In this document: positions 30,328 through 42,697 of the stretch, piece by piece
Position numbering within the stretch: the first letter of the stretch is position 1
Layout of the letters: the number at the start of each line of letters is the position of its first letter
Origin: Halichondria panicea
Lineage: Eukaryota; Porifera; Demospongiae; Suberitida; Halichondriidae
Assembly: GCF_963675165.1 (NCBI RefSeq)
Contig: NC_087378.1
Coordinates: 705,001-769,000 of the forward strand
Direction of reading: 5' to 3'
DNA length: 64,000 bases
Translations under genes and position numbers: made by a program
The notes under the pieces: model-generated
What the model saw: only the letters and a program-made list of their open reading frames with translations
The model's database searches: none
What the model was told of the DNA's origin: nothing

Positions 30328-33130
30328 ATGTCCGATTTAATGGGCTTCAAAGCAAGGTTTAGTTGCATGAGCATTCTGCTGTTCATGATTACCTTCTCAA
30401 GCCTATCAAGTGGACAAACTCTGGGCTGTCAGAGAATAACAATTGATGATCTTGGCAACACAACAGCTCCTTCTCAACAAGGTAATATTAAATATCATGC
30501 AGCTCGAACTAGCTGCACAAAGTTAATAATTTATTTTCTCACAGGGCTGATTTCTGGTGCCATCTCTAGCGGAGATGGTGCATTGGCGAATGTGCAAGTG
30601 TTTGCTATGAACATAGTATGTGAGGTCGTGGCCAGCCAGCGTGGATACTTCTCTGTTGTATCTGTAGTGGCTAACTACACGATTGATACTGCTCCTGATA
30701 ATGTACTAGTTGGCCAGTTTGAGTTTATGTGCTCCTCTGCAGTTTGGAGCGGAAATGTTCTTACCACGCAGTCTGCCAGTACGCCAGGCGATGCCACTTT
30801 CAACACTCCCCTGAGAAGAGACTGTAGTCTTTGTATAGAACCAACATCTCTCTTATTATCTAGTACAGGAGGGACTTATGACAACATCACACATTGTGTT
30901 CGTAAGTATACTGTATAGCCATAACAATATACCTCACACAATAGCACCTATTATGTTGACATTTTGACTATCTCTCTCCCATACAGTCTGTGATGGGTGC
31001 ACTGGACTAAATCAATGTACCATCTTATTTGAGAGTGTTTGTTGCAACTACTATACCAATGACGTTTGTGCGTCCGAATGTCCAGCAAACGTATCAGCTC
31101 TGAACGAAACTGTTAATGAGTGTGTTTGCGATGTTGGACTAACCGGTAGCATGTGTGAGACAGACATCAATGAGTGCAATGCGACTGCTCCAGGACCTTG
31201 TTTAAACGGTGGAAATTGTACTAATACACAAGGTAGCTTTACGTGTGATTGTGTTTCTGAATTTACTGGGGATGTTTGTGAAGAAGACGTCGATGAATGT
31301 GCTCAGATTAATCCGTGTTTGAATGGTGCCACTTGCGACAACACTATTGGAGGCTTTGAGTGTATATGCCTACCAATGTTTACTGGTAGGTTGTGTGATC
31401 TAGATGTCGATGAATGCATTAATGGAGCAGCTCAGTGTATAAACGGTGGAATTTGCAACAACATATTCGGATCCTTTGAGTGTCTTTGCCCACCTACTTT
31501 CAACGGTACAATGTGCGAGGTAGATGTTGACGAATGTACTAACGGAGTTGCTCAGTGTTTGAACGGTGGAACTTGCAATAACACTATTGGAGGTTTTGAG
31601 TGTCTCTGCCCACCTACTTTCAACGGTACAATGTGTGAGGACGATGTTGACGAATGCTCTATAAGCAATCCGTGTGAGAATAATGGAACTTGTACCAACA
31701 CCATTGGAGGCTTTAACTGTTCCTGTACACCTAGGTTCGAGGGCATGACCTGTGGTGATGATATTGATGAATGCTTGGAAGCAGATGCATGCAGTAACAA
31801 TGGAACTTGTACCAACACAATTGGAAGTTTTAACTGCACGTGTACACCTGAGTTCGAAGGCATGACCTGTGGTGATGATATTGATGAATGCTTGGAAGCA
31901 AATACATGTAGTAACGATGGAACTTGTACCAACACCGTTGGTGGCTTTAACTGCACGTGTACAGAGGGTTTCGAGGGAGTTATATGTGATCAAGACATAG
32001 ATGAATGCAATGACAACCCGTGTGGAGTTGGAGGACAGTGCAACAACACGTTTGGCAGTTTTGTTTGTGTGTGTAGTCCAGGATTCGAAGGAGATCTTTG
32101 CAGCAATATTAACGAGTGTGCTCCCTCTTCTAACAATCCTTGTATGAATGGAGGACTTTGTAATGACACTATTGGTAGCTTCAATTGCATGTGTGCAAGT
32201 GGATTCACTGGTGAACGATGTGCCGATGATATTAATGAATGTATTATTGATAATCCCTGCCAGAATGGTGAAATTTGTACCAACACTGTCGGAGAGTTTG
32301 AATGTGCCACTGTACCACCTCCAGTAAGTTAGTGTGTGACTCTTATAAGTATATCCATAGCTGGTGTGTCTATGTATATACTACCTGTATTTATGAGTGG
32401 GGAGCTTGTACATACTGGGGAAGCTTGAGGGTGTTGGTATGTGGCTATGAATATTATGTTTGTGTACTAGTAGCTCCACACGATGCAAACAAGGGCGATC
32501 CCATTGCATATTACAATTGTAAACAGAGTTAACGATGTGTACATTACTTGAGTGGGTGGAACAGCATTTCTTGTAGTGTGATAGCAAACAGCCCACATCT
32601 CATGTTATCTACGTGAACATTTCCGACCTGTTACTTGTCCCACTGTAAACTAGAATTCTGACTCATTACCTAGATTGGTAATGTTGCATATCACAACATA
32701 GATCACAATAGTAGAGATTCTTGTTACAATGTGATGCATTTATCTTCCCCCATTGCAGACTGTAGATAACCCATTTGGCTTGGGGGCCATCATTGGGGTT
32801 ATCGTAGCAGCTGTGATCCTGGCTATAATCATAATCGCTCTGCTCCTGCTTTGCTGCTACTGTTACAGAAGTAGGAATAAAAATGACTATGACATAGGGC
32901 CCTCTACTAACGTTGTTGTGCGTACTTGGGACCCTCGCACTCAACACGACAGGTCGGGGGATTCTCTTAGGAGTTCCGGCCGAAACTCATTCGCGCGGAG
33001 CTCTATTTCAAGTGTTGGCTCGTTCCTGAGAGCATCCATTCGCCGTTTGAGTGGCAAGAGACGAAGTGGAAGGAGGGGAGAAAAGTTGACGTACGAAGAA
33101 GATATAGCCATGAAAGTAACGCCCTTATAA
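30328..33130 (+). CDS. EGF-repeat single-pass membrane protein with the same cytoplasmic tail (tail family, member 2)
   Basis: Four exons (30328-30481, 30545-30901, 30987-32323, 32759-33130) give 739 residues. A signal peptide (ILLFMITFSSLSSG) is followed by ~210 residues without a known domain, then a Cys-rich link. Ten EGF modules follow, most opening D-[IV]-[DN]-E-C, the calcium-binding EGF signature, each with NxT glycosylation sites. The last exon codes for the membrane span (AIIGVIVAAVILAIIIIALL), a CCYC juxtamembrane cluster and the tail. The tail repeats NVVVRTWDPRT.HDR, SSISSVGSFLRASIRRLSGK and the C-terminus KVTPL of the gene upstream. There are no LNR, DSL or laminin modules, so this is not Notch, Delta or Crumbs. 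The 63-base intron 1 is open and in frame, so both spliced and retained forms encode a full protein. Confidence 0.8.
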
Positions 33131-33300
33131 GAACAACGATAGTATGACTAATTAGCTAGAAGCTTTATATTCATTAATTGTCATAATTATACCACCTCTT
33201 TTTATTATTGCCCTTTTTAATATCTCTTTTAAAAAAATATATATACGTACACACTTGATATAATTAATTTTATGCACACAACACTAATACTAAGTCAGTT
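33131..33300. other. Short convergent intergenic stretch
   Basis: About 170 AT-rich bases lie between the EGF gene stop and the ADHFE1 stop. Both 3' UTRs must lie here. Confidence 0.35.
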
Positions 33301-36300
33301 CTAATACACAGTCATTGAGTTCTCAAACATTCCAGCCAGCTGTTCCTCCGTGAAGCTTCTTGGAGACAGTTTGGTAACCCTCTGTTGTGGCAGTGTGCCC
33401 TTCACTAGACTGGGGACATCTTCAATAGAATATCCCAACTCTCTCAGTCCATTCATCACCCCCATTGCTTGCATGTAGCCACGCAATGCGTCAGCCAAAA
33501 TGAGACCAGCATCTTCTAGTTTAGCACTTGTTATATCCGCACCTGAGCCAAGGTTAGGACATGTTTTAGGAGGTTCTAAAAGGGTCACTGTATTAGAACT
33601 CGTCCACCAAATCATATATACGATTAATAACAGACTAGTAAGTTTACCGAGTAGTTCAGCTGCCTCTAAGTGCCTCTCTGGACAGAGGGGTGCTGTGAAC
33701 GTGAACACAGCTGGTGCTGAGATCACCACCGACAACCCGTGAGGCTGCAAAACAAAATAACAAAAATATAAATGAGGCTCTATACATTTGCTCTGATAAA
33801 AGTTACGCAGACAGTTGTGATAATTTGATTCAATGACTACATATTCATTGTCTTATTGTAATGCATCCGCATGGGCTTACCACTAGAGGTTTAGATTGAT
33901 CATAGCCCTCGGCTCGAAATGACTTGACCAGTCCTGATATTGGATATGACATGCCGTGCCTGTAGAAGTGCACACGTATAATCAATGGTATGTACAGTAA
34001 TGTAGATAACTGTAAGGAGACAAACTTTCAGAAAGTATACTTACGGTAGGTGGACTCCAGCATTCCCGAACCCCACTCCAGCATACACACTGGCAAGATG
34101 CATGGCCGATCGTGCCTCTTGGTCATCGGCATCAAACACTGACCTGTACAGGATGAGAAGGTAACTTGTACAATGTTTCACCCAGGCTCCAACAACCATA
34201 ATGTTCAATACTTAGAAGAAAAAAATATCTTTAGGACAGTTAAGGTTTAATCTCAGTGGATCATAGTGGCAAGGCTACAACTCACAGATAGACAGACAGA
34301 ATTTATTCTGGCAATATTAAGCGACCTAATGACCACGAGCAAGTACGAGATGAAATACTTATTCTATGCACTGGTTTCAAAGAACACTTTTAGGCAAAAA
34401 ATGCATGCGATACTCGCGAGATACTGTTTGATCGATTGTATTTCCATGCTTTCCTTTTCTTTGTTGTATGCTTTGAATACTGCTGAAATGCATAGAAACT
34501 ATATAGACTGAATAGGGAGAAACATGTGGAGAGATATGAGGGTTTCAGTAATCACTTCACATAAAGCATTAGGGTATTATGTACTACCCGTAAGCACAAT
34601 GGCTTAATTACCTCTTGAAGTACTTCTTAATGATCTTGAGTGCATGAGTTGACCAGAGATCAGAGATGGGGTTGCTGCCTTGGTAGGCGGGTCTGTTGAG
34701 AGGGTTAGAAGGACGAGGAGTCCTCTCCGTGTACGGTATTGCCGTGAATGACTCAAGAGCATGACTGGATGGAGGAGGAGATTGCAAAATTAAGAGCAGG
34801 TTATCAAGAATTGTATAAAGACTGACACTGGCTTCCCTCGCATATAAACAAGCAGCTAGGGTAGGGCACACAATTTGAGGAGTGGCTAGACTAAGCAGCA
34901 TTTCATGATGCCATACCAAAGGACATCAAATCCACTGTAAGCAGCCACATTGGTGGGCATGTATCGGGTGTGTAGGGGATCCACAATGCCCAAAAGTGGC
35001 CTCAGTGCTCTGTCTCCAATACCTACACAATCCAAAGTCATAATACATAACAAATTATAGCATTTTTATATGCATGGTGGTGGATTGTTCACCTGTCTTT
35101 GCTCCGAGAGGCTTGTGGTCGAATATGCTCACTCCAGTTGTCTCACTCCCAGTCCCAGCAGTTGTAGGAACTGCAAGAGCGAGGTATGCACTGACAACAC
35201 ATCATAATTATAGAGAGAGGAAAGCAACTATGCGATATCAGAAGTAATCTTTAAAAAAAAAAAGCATAGGCTATTTATTTCTGAAATGGGTCTGTTTGAC
35301 AGCTAACAATTGACTTTCCAGTGACCTACCACAAATCAGAGGGTGGAGCCTTTTGTCTATAGGCAGTCCTTTGCCGATCGGTGCATTGACAAAATCCAGA
35401 AAGTCTGCATCAGGATAGCAGGAGTAGAGATTAGCAGCCTTGGCTGTGTCCATCACTGACCCTCCACCAACAGCCAGGAATCCATCAAAACCTCTCTCAC
35501 GAACAAACGAAATGGCCTCTTCAAAGCTGCAAAGTCAATACAATCATATCCACAGTTTGTTCTGGGTGTACCTTGTGTTGGTTGGTTCAATGGATACTTT
35601 GTCAAACACGGAATAGTTGACAGAGCTTGAATGCAGTGAGTCCAATACAGCCTTTAGTGGTGGCAATCTAGCAAGCTAGTGTGTGTGTGTGTGTGCACAT
35701 GTGCAAAGTAATTAGAGGCCTCAACCAAGAGCTTGTTTAGTCTCGTGGGCCATACTTCAAAAACTGATACTACAGTTTTTGAAGTATGGCCCGCGAGACT
35801 AGAGCTTGTTATGCACATAGGATAATAGGCTCACATTAGGGTCGGTGAAGACACAGATGTGCTTAATCCCTAGGTTAACGACATCCATCCCCACTTCTCT
35901 AGTCACCCCCTCACCATAGCGAATGTTAGAGGTTGCCATCTCAAACGCATACTCCGTTGTCTGCCCATCACTGTGACTCCTCCGTAGGCTACCAGCAGTA
36001 ACTACAGTAAATGAATTATATGTGGGGAATGACTTCGGTTCAATTCTAGGTCAGGATTCACATTGGCAAGAATGCATCTGCTGCATACGTGCTGACAGAT
36101 GACATACTTAATCCCTCACCATTAGGCTGCAAAATCCTGTATCCTCCGAAAGCTTGAGAGTGGGCGGGGCACCTACATCTAGTATTACATACAGAGATCG
36201 ATCGATATAAACAGGACAGTGAAATGCAGGGGTAGATCAGACACAAAGGGGGCTGGCTTACTGGGAGCTTGACACAGCTTGAAGTACCTCTAGCACAGCA

Positions 36301-36320
36301 GATGCTTTGTGTCTTGCCAT
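33301..36320 (-). CDS. ADHFE1: Hydroxyacid-oxoacid transhydrogenase (iron-containing alcohol dehydrogenase family)
   Basis: ADHFE1 is a mitochondrial enzyme that oxidises gamma-hydroxybutyrate to succinic semialdehyde while reducing 2-oxoglutarate to 2-hydroxyglutarate. Twelve exons fit: 36262-36320, 36120-36136, 35835-36001, 35575-35675, 35330-35529, 35093-35170, 34917-35022, 34612-34764, 34045-34143, 33881-33959, 33648-33744 and 33301-33542, giving 465 residues (human 467). The nucleotide-binding [34 protein letters not shown], the metal-site regions GFDVLCHALESF and [24 protein letters not shown], and the end [16 protein letters not shown] are all close to the vertebrate enzyme. The human HLCHGMSYP appears here as HLPHGMSYP. 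Exon 2 is a 17-base microexon chosen because it alone restores phase. One intron contains a 64-bp fold-back element. Confidence 0.93.
35729..35810 (+). mobile_element. 64-bp fold-back MITE, TAGTCTC ends, 9-bp target duplication
   Basis: The element at 35738-35801 is almost all inverted repeat. The left arm runs TAGTCTCGTGGGCCATAC..CAAAAACTG and the right arm mirrors it with one mismatch, leaving a loop of about six bases. It is flanked by the 9-bp direct repeat GAGCTTGTT (35729-35737 and 35802-35810). The TAGTCTC start and 9-bp duplication match the larger element at 13317-13785. It sits in an ADHFE1 intron. Confidence 0.8.
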
Positions 36321-36472
36321 TGTGTACGTGTACTAGTACTAATGTACTCTTATGATCACATAAAAATTGGTAAAGATCTTCAATTTACAAATACAAAACA
36401 TGTTGCAGTAAAACAATACACACTGTTGTGATAATTCTGTGATGAGTTTGTGTACAAAAGGAGTAGATCTAG

Positions 36473-37518
36473 CTACACTGGTGTGCTGAACATTTCTAAA
36501 TTAATTATTGCAGTTACATGATCTGCGCTAGCAAAGCTTTTTTTTCGAGTCTTATTGGAATTACTTCCAAATGAGCTTCGCACGCTTGATCCTCTGCTAC
36601 TGAAGGCCGAGTCTGGATTAACTGTATAGTGCTCTTTATTGGGATGGTACCTCTGTACAGTCACTGAAGCTCTGCAGATCGTGTTTGTATAATGAATGTG
36701 TACATGTACATGTCGAGAGAAAAACTTACCTGAAATCAGTATTTCCTGTGCTGTATTCGTACTTTTTTGATTTGTAGCAGAAGTAAAGTACAAGAGATGT
36801 GATGACCACAGCAGCAATTACTACAGCAAAGCCAAGTCCTACTCCAATGTATAGTATGCCATTCTGTGCAGCAATCTATGAGACAGAAAAGGAATAGAAT
36901 TTGTACTACCAGTAGAGATAGATCAACACAATTGCTTACTGTAGTAGTAACTGTTGGTGTGTTGGTCTCTTGAATGAAATCAGATACTGTCAATTTTAAG
37001 CTGTATTTTGTACTTGTTGTGGACACAATGCTTGAGCTTGAAGAGTACGATTTAGACTGAACCAACCAAACGGTCATCTCACTGATTGATTTGACTGAAC
37101 TCAATGACAATCCCACTGTAGATGGAGAAGTGAGTGCTGTTGAAGATTGAACAGTTTTTAATAATACTCCAGAGGTTTCAATAGATTTAGTTGGCATGAT
37201 GGAGGAAGAATTCATACTTGATCTCGATAGGAAAGTGTTAGTACTTGATAAGCTTGGTGAAGGCGATGGAGTTTCAGCGTTACTTATGGAGGTTTGCAAT
37301 TCTTGTGTGGTAAAAACTGATGAGAGACTGACACTTGGTGTTCGAAGGGGTTGCACACTACTGACAGTCACAGTAGGATCTTGAAGGAGTGGAGATATTG
37401 ATCTGCTTGGCTTTACTGAAGTTGTCTTGTTGAAGACATTGCTCTGACTCATCACAGAGATGATGGATAGAAGCAAAATAAGTAGCCCAAGATTTCTTTC
37501 AACTGACATTCTGCACAA
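36473..37518 (-). CDS. Mucin-like single-pass membrane protein, third in the cluster
   Basis: Three exons (36940-37518, 36730-36875, 36473-36671) give 307 residues from the first ATG; a second ATG three codons later (MSVERN) is equally possible. A signal peptide (LGLLILLLSIISVMS) leads a ~160-residue Ser/Thr-rich ectodomain. The membrane span (IGVGLGFAVVIAAVVITSLV) ends in LYFCYKSKK. The tail (~65 residues) has YHPNKEHYTVNPDSAFSSRG and a Ser/Lys/Arg block. It is not alignable to the tails of the two plus-strand genes but ends FSTPV, again a class I PDZ-like ligand. It stands head to head with a sulfotransferase gene. Confidence 0.72.
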
Positions 37519-38053
37519 GAAGAATAGAACAATCTCTTTGCATGGACCAATAAGCAGTGCACTGTAATTGTTATGTCTGCCTTTAGTAATAGCATTCTCT
37601 TGGTTGTTGATGGTTCCGTAGGCAAAACATCAAGCCTAGCCCAGTTATATACCCCATAACATAACACCATAACACTGGTAGTTGTGCTCCAAAGGTCATA
37701 ATAAAGGGTTTTGAATGCTCATATATACTGCATGGTATACTGTATTGAATAGATCATAGATCAACCAACAGTTACTGTACATGTGTAGAGTTATAATGCT
37801 TGCATTTCATCCCAAGTTACCTGAATCACCGAGTCAGAATGCATAGGCTACTAGATATACTCAGCAACGCAACGGCTTAGCTATCTGTAACAGCACTTAC
37901 CTCCATTGCCTCTGACATGCGCTTTACGCCACTTAGCAAGTCAGCATGCGCGCAGCAAAAAAGGGAGGTGGGGCTGGTTTAGCTGTAGTACAGCCTAGTA
38001 GGTGGAGAGAGAAAAGTTAAATAGACCATGTGGAAGTGTGTGAAACAGGCAAG
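37519..38053. promoter_or_regulatory. Divergent promoter region, mucin-like gene / sulfotransferase
   Basis: The two start codons are 535 bases apart and point outward. A small CpG-containing patch (about 37915-37960, GCATGCGCGCAG) may mark a core promoter. No coding frame with support is seen. Confidence 0.4.
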
Positions 38054-39168
38054 ATGATTCTAGGTACAGTGACTCAAGTAGGCAGATACTGTGCTCCAAG
38101 AAGTAGAGGCTCAAAGTGGTGCTTGTACCTGGTTTTAAGTCTATTGCTTGTGGGAGTGGTGAGCTACAAGTCTGGTTTCCTGCACTATATTCTTGTGGCA
38201 CAAGTTCTAAAAAGGAGACACTACAGTATGCAAGAACTCTCTGACATGATTCCACATGAAACCAATGTAAAATTAAGTATACAATTAACTGATGTATTGT
38301 GTTTTGATAACTCCTTTGTCTATTATAGAAACTACTAAACCATTCTTCAAAGTCAGTGGTTCGCAAGCAAGAGAGACTTGACGTTCAATCTCAAGATATC
38401 ATCAGTTGTGAACTTATAGACCCAAAGGTTGTATTTGTCATTCGTATTGCGAAGTGTGCAAGTACTTCTTTTGTCCAACTCCTGAAATCATTGTCTAAAG
38501 ACTCTGCATACAATTTGTATTTTCACCCGAGTGGAGCTTATGACTGGGATGTACGAACTATGACACAAGTTGCTGATATGGCCAAAGCAAAGCACAAGAG
38601 ATTTGTGTACGCCCGTCACTTCTACTATGTTGATTTTCATCGTTTCGATCTAAACGATTTTTCGTATGTTACATTTGTGAGGGATCCCGTATCAAGATTT
38701 GTGTCCTCATTTCTGTACTATCATTACAGCAGCAAAGCTCACATTCAGTCTATACTCGACCCAACCCATAAGAATGAAACTCTACTGAACTGTCTTGACC
38801 AGCAACACGAAGGATGTGCACATAACTTGATGACTAGGTACTTTTGTGGTCACCATCGCTTTTGTAAACTGGGTAATGATGCGGCTCTCGCAAATGCTAT
38901 GACAAATTTGAATAAAGATTTTGCTTTTGTTGGATTAGTTGAAGAAATGCAATTGAGTTTTAAGGTACTTGCAAAAACTATACCTAATTACTTTGGGAAT
39001 CTTATGACATCAGAAGCTGGAATGGTTAATAAGAATGAACACCAAAGACAATTGTCAGAAGTGGAAATAGAGAGAATCGAAGAAGCCAATGCAGCAGATG
39101 TGAAACTGTACAAGCATGCTCAAACATTATTACATTCTAAAGCTCTAGCATGTGGACTGAAACATTGA
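38054..39168 (+). CDS. Golgi sulfotransferase of the heparan/uronyl 2-O-sulfotransferase type
   Basis: Two exons (38054-38266 and 38329-39168; a 62-base intron) give 350 residues. The N-terminus has a basic start and one signal anchor (LYLVLSLLLVGVVSY), as in type II Golgi enzymes. The PAPS 5'-phosphosulfate loop is seen as VVFVIRIAKCASTSFVQLL and the 3'-phosphate motif as YVTFVRDPVSRFVSSFLYY. A His in YARHFYYVDF and a later CAHNLMTRYFCGHH segment fit the Sulfotransfer_2 family. Such enzymes move sulfate from PAPS to uronic acid or other sugars of proteoglycans. The exact acceptor cannot be told from sequence alone. The first-exon end was set by phase. Confidence 0.85.
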
Positions 39169-39284
39169 TATTCAATATAATTATAAATCATTTTTGTGAC
39201 ATAAAAATCTATGATACATGTAAATTGTACAATCATAAAATTGTTCTGTTCTAGCAAAGAAACGGCATTTTTATATCATTGAGT
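39169..39284. other. Short convergent stretch
   Basis: Only 116 bases separate the sulfotransferase stop from the stop of the first 14-3-3 gene, so the 3' UTRs are very short or overlap. Confidence 0.4.
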
Positions 39285-40895
39285 CTATTCATCGCCAGCG
39301 CCCTTAGTGTCTTTCTCCTCTTCATCTCTGTCAGCCGTCCAGAGCTGCACGACAAAAGAAGAGACAGTAAGTACATATCGTATTAGAATAGCTGTGATTA
39401 TAGCTAGATATACCATTTAGTATCACTGCATGGCTACCTAATGAGAGCTAATCAATATAAGAGGAACACGAGTACTCACTGTGAGGTTGTCTCGAAGCAG
39501 TTGCATAATAAGCGTGCTGTCTTTGTACGAGTCGTCCTGGAGTTGGTCCAGTTCACCAATGGCTTCATCAAAGGCCTAATATGTACGCAATAATTATAGC
39601 TGAAGCCTTTTCAAGAAGGGAAATACATTATGGCCTTAGGTGGTTTGCATTACAAAATACCATAATGCTCTGTTCGTTCACCAACAAATATAAATTTGCT
39701 AGAACTACGCACAAAAATTATATTTTGCTATAATTATTATCAAGAGTACATTAGGAATATTAAATAAATAATATTATTCATGTTTCGTATATAATTAGAG
39801 TGATGCTGTAATTAGAACAATGACGATAATGTCACTAGTTGCTTAATTTGTCTATTGTTACACAAACCTACCTGTTTCGCCAGTTCACAGGCTTCTGCTG
39901 ATTTTTCACAGATTTCATAATAAAAGACAGAGAAATTGAGAGCCAAGCCTAGACGAACGGGGTGAGTTGCCTTGAGCTTGGTGGCCAGAGTAGAAGCTTC
40001 CTTATACGCCGCCTCAGAGTTGCTTTTCAGCTCTTGTTCGTCTTCGCTTTTAGATGCCAGAGCAACTTCGGACAGGTAGCGATAGTAGTCTCCTTGCATT
40101 TTATAGAAAAACACCTTCCCCTCAACATCTTCACCAGTCAGAGCTTTCAGCAACTGTTCCACAAGGTCCTGCAATGTGGCATACAGTACATAATAATATA
40201 GAATATATTGGCATGGTACTAGGTACTACAATGGAGGGGGTATGTGATTAGGTATTTTCGGTAAGTCTAATTAAACTAATTTCCAAGTGCAAACTCACCA
40301 CAACTTCTTTGCATATTGTTCTCAGCTCCTTCTCAATTGTTTTGATGTAATCCAAACGTATTTGCTCATTCTTTTCGTCAACCTGTTAAAAGTGGTAAAC
40401 ATTCAATAGTTAACCTAGTATTAGTTTATAGAAAATACTTTCCTTTACGTATCTTTATGAAGGCTCTACAACTAATTTTACATTACAATGGACAGATTCT
40501 GGTACATAGTATAATTCTCACAGAGATTCCTGTCAAACATCGAAATGCAGACCTCTTTTGCCCAACCACATTCTTGTAGGCAACAGATAGAAGATTTCTC
40601 TCGTCTGGCTCTAAAACGGTGTTCGGGTCTAGTTCAATACCCTCTTTCATGTACTGCAGAAGAACGTTAAGATTTACAGGATTACAGTATTGGATGCCTA
40701 TATAACACAATACACTGCACTATGATCATCATGTGTACATTGAATTGAATGTGACATTTATTTATCAAAACAAGAAACACAATAGGCTGCAAGGGCTCTC
40801 ATGTAGTCTAGTCTAGTTACCTGTGCCATATCTTCATATCTCTCTGACATTTCAGCCAGTTTGGCCATCTTCATGTTTTCCTTAGGTACAGACAT
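39285..40895 (-). CDS. 14-3-3 protein, copy A (distinct exon structure)
   Basis: 14-3-3 proteins are dimers that bind phosphoserine/threonine peptides. Six exons (40821-40895, 40522-40653, 40299-40382, 39872-40168, 39480-39575, 39285-39344) give 247 residues. Signature blocks are [30 protein letters not shown] (with the phosphate-binding Arg-Tyr pair), [18 protein letters not shown] and [14 protein letters not shown]. The tail is acidic ([13 protein letters not shown]). Unlike the other four copies, it has an intron after the first third of the domain and lacks the intron in the loop before helix 6, so its middle exon is 297 bases. It is also the most diverged in protein sequence. Confidence 0.95.
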
Positions 40896-41230
40896 CTTTG
40901 ATTGTCAAAATCGAGTTTCTGGTGCATGTAGTCTTGCCTCGAGCTATAATTATTAATATGGCAATCTACATGTGCGTCATGGATCACCATAGCATTACTA
41001 TGCCAACACACCCATAGAACTAACTGACTAATAACGACCTTTACATTAAAATTTCACTTGTAGTATGTCCCTATAATAATATTATTTCTAATAATTATTT
41101 CTTATTAACCAGTAGGGTATCACGTCACACCATGAACAAAAAAAGCATCGTAAAAATTGTTACTGTAGTACACGGTCTCTATAATTTGTTTGTACTAAAA
41201 AAGGTACACTGCAAGTTAGTGGCTATTGAA

Positions 41231-42405
<1,175 letters not shown>

Positions 42406-42697
42406 CTTCGACACAACAGGGAAAAGGATATTTTTACTAGAAAGGCAATAAAAAAATTATTGAAAGAGCTGACTGTGTGGCGGGTCTTACTACGTCACTG
42501 TTGCCATGGTATTTCCATAGCAAGAAGTGCGTCATTCAGTTGCCAAGGTAGCGAGCAACCCCGATAAGTTAGATAAAGTTAACCCCGACAAGTTAAATTT
42601 ATTTCAATGACCTCCAAAATTAATGATACACACTGAAATTAAAATGGACAGCACAATGCTAGTCTACTTACAATAGTTATACACTATATCTATTTTG

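Noticed and set aside
31400-32310. Long open frames on the minus strand opposite the EGF modules (up to 197 codons)
   Set aside because: They are antisense shadows of the periodic Cys-rich EGF repeats, with no start context, splice logic or family motif of their own.
31151-32323. Notch or Crumbs homologue
   Set aside because: There are ten calcium-binding-type EGF modules, but no LNR, ankyrin, DSL or laminin G part, and the tail matches the neighbouring mucin-like gene instead.
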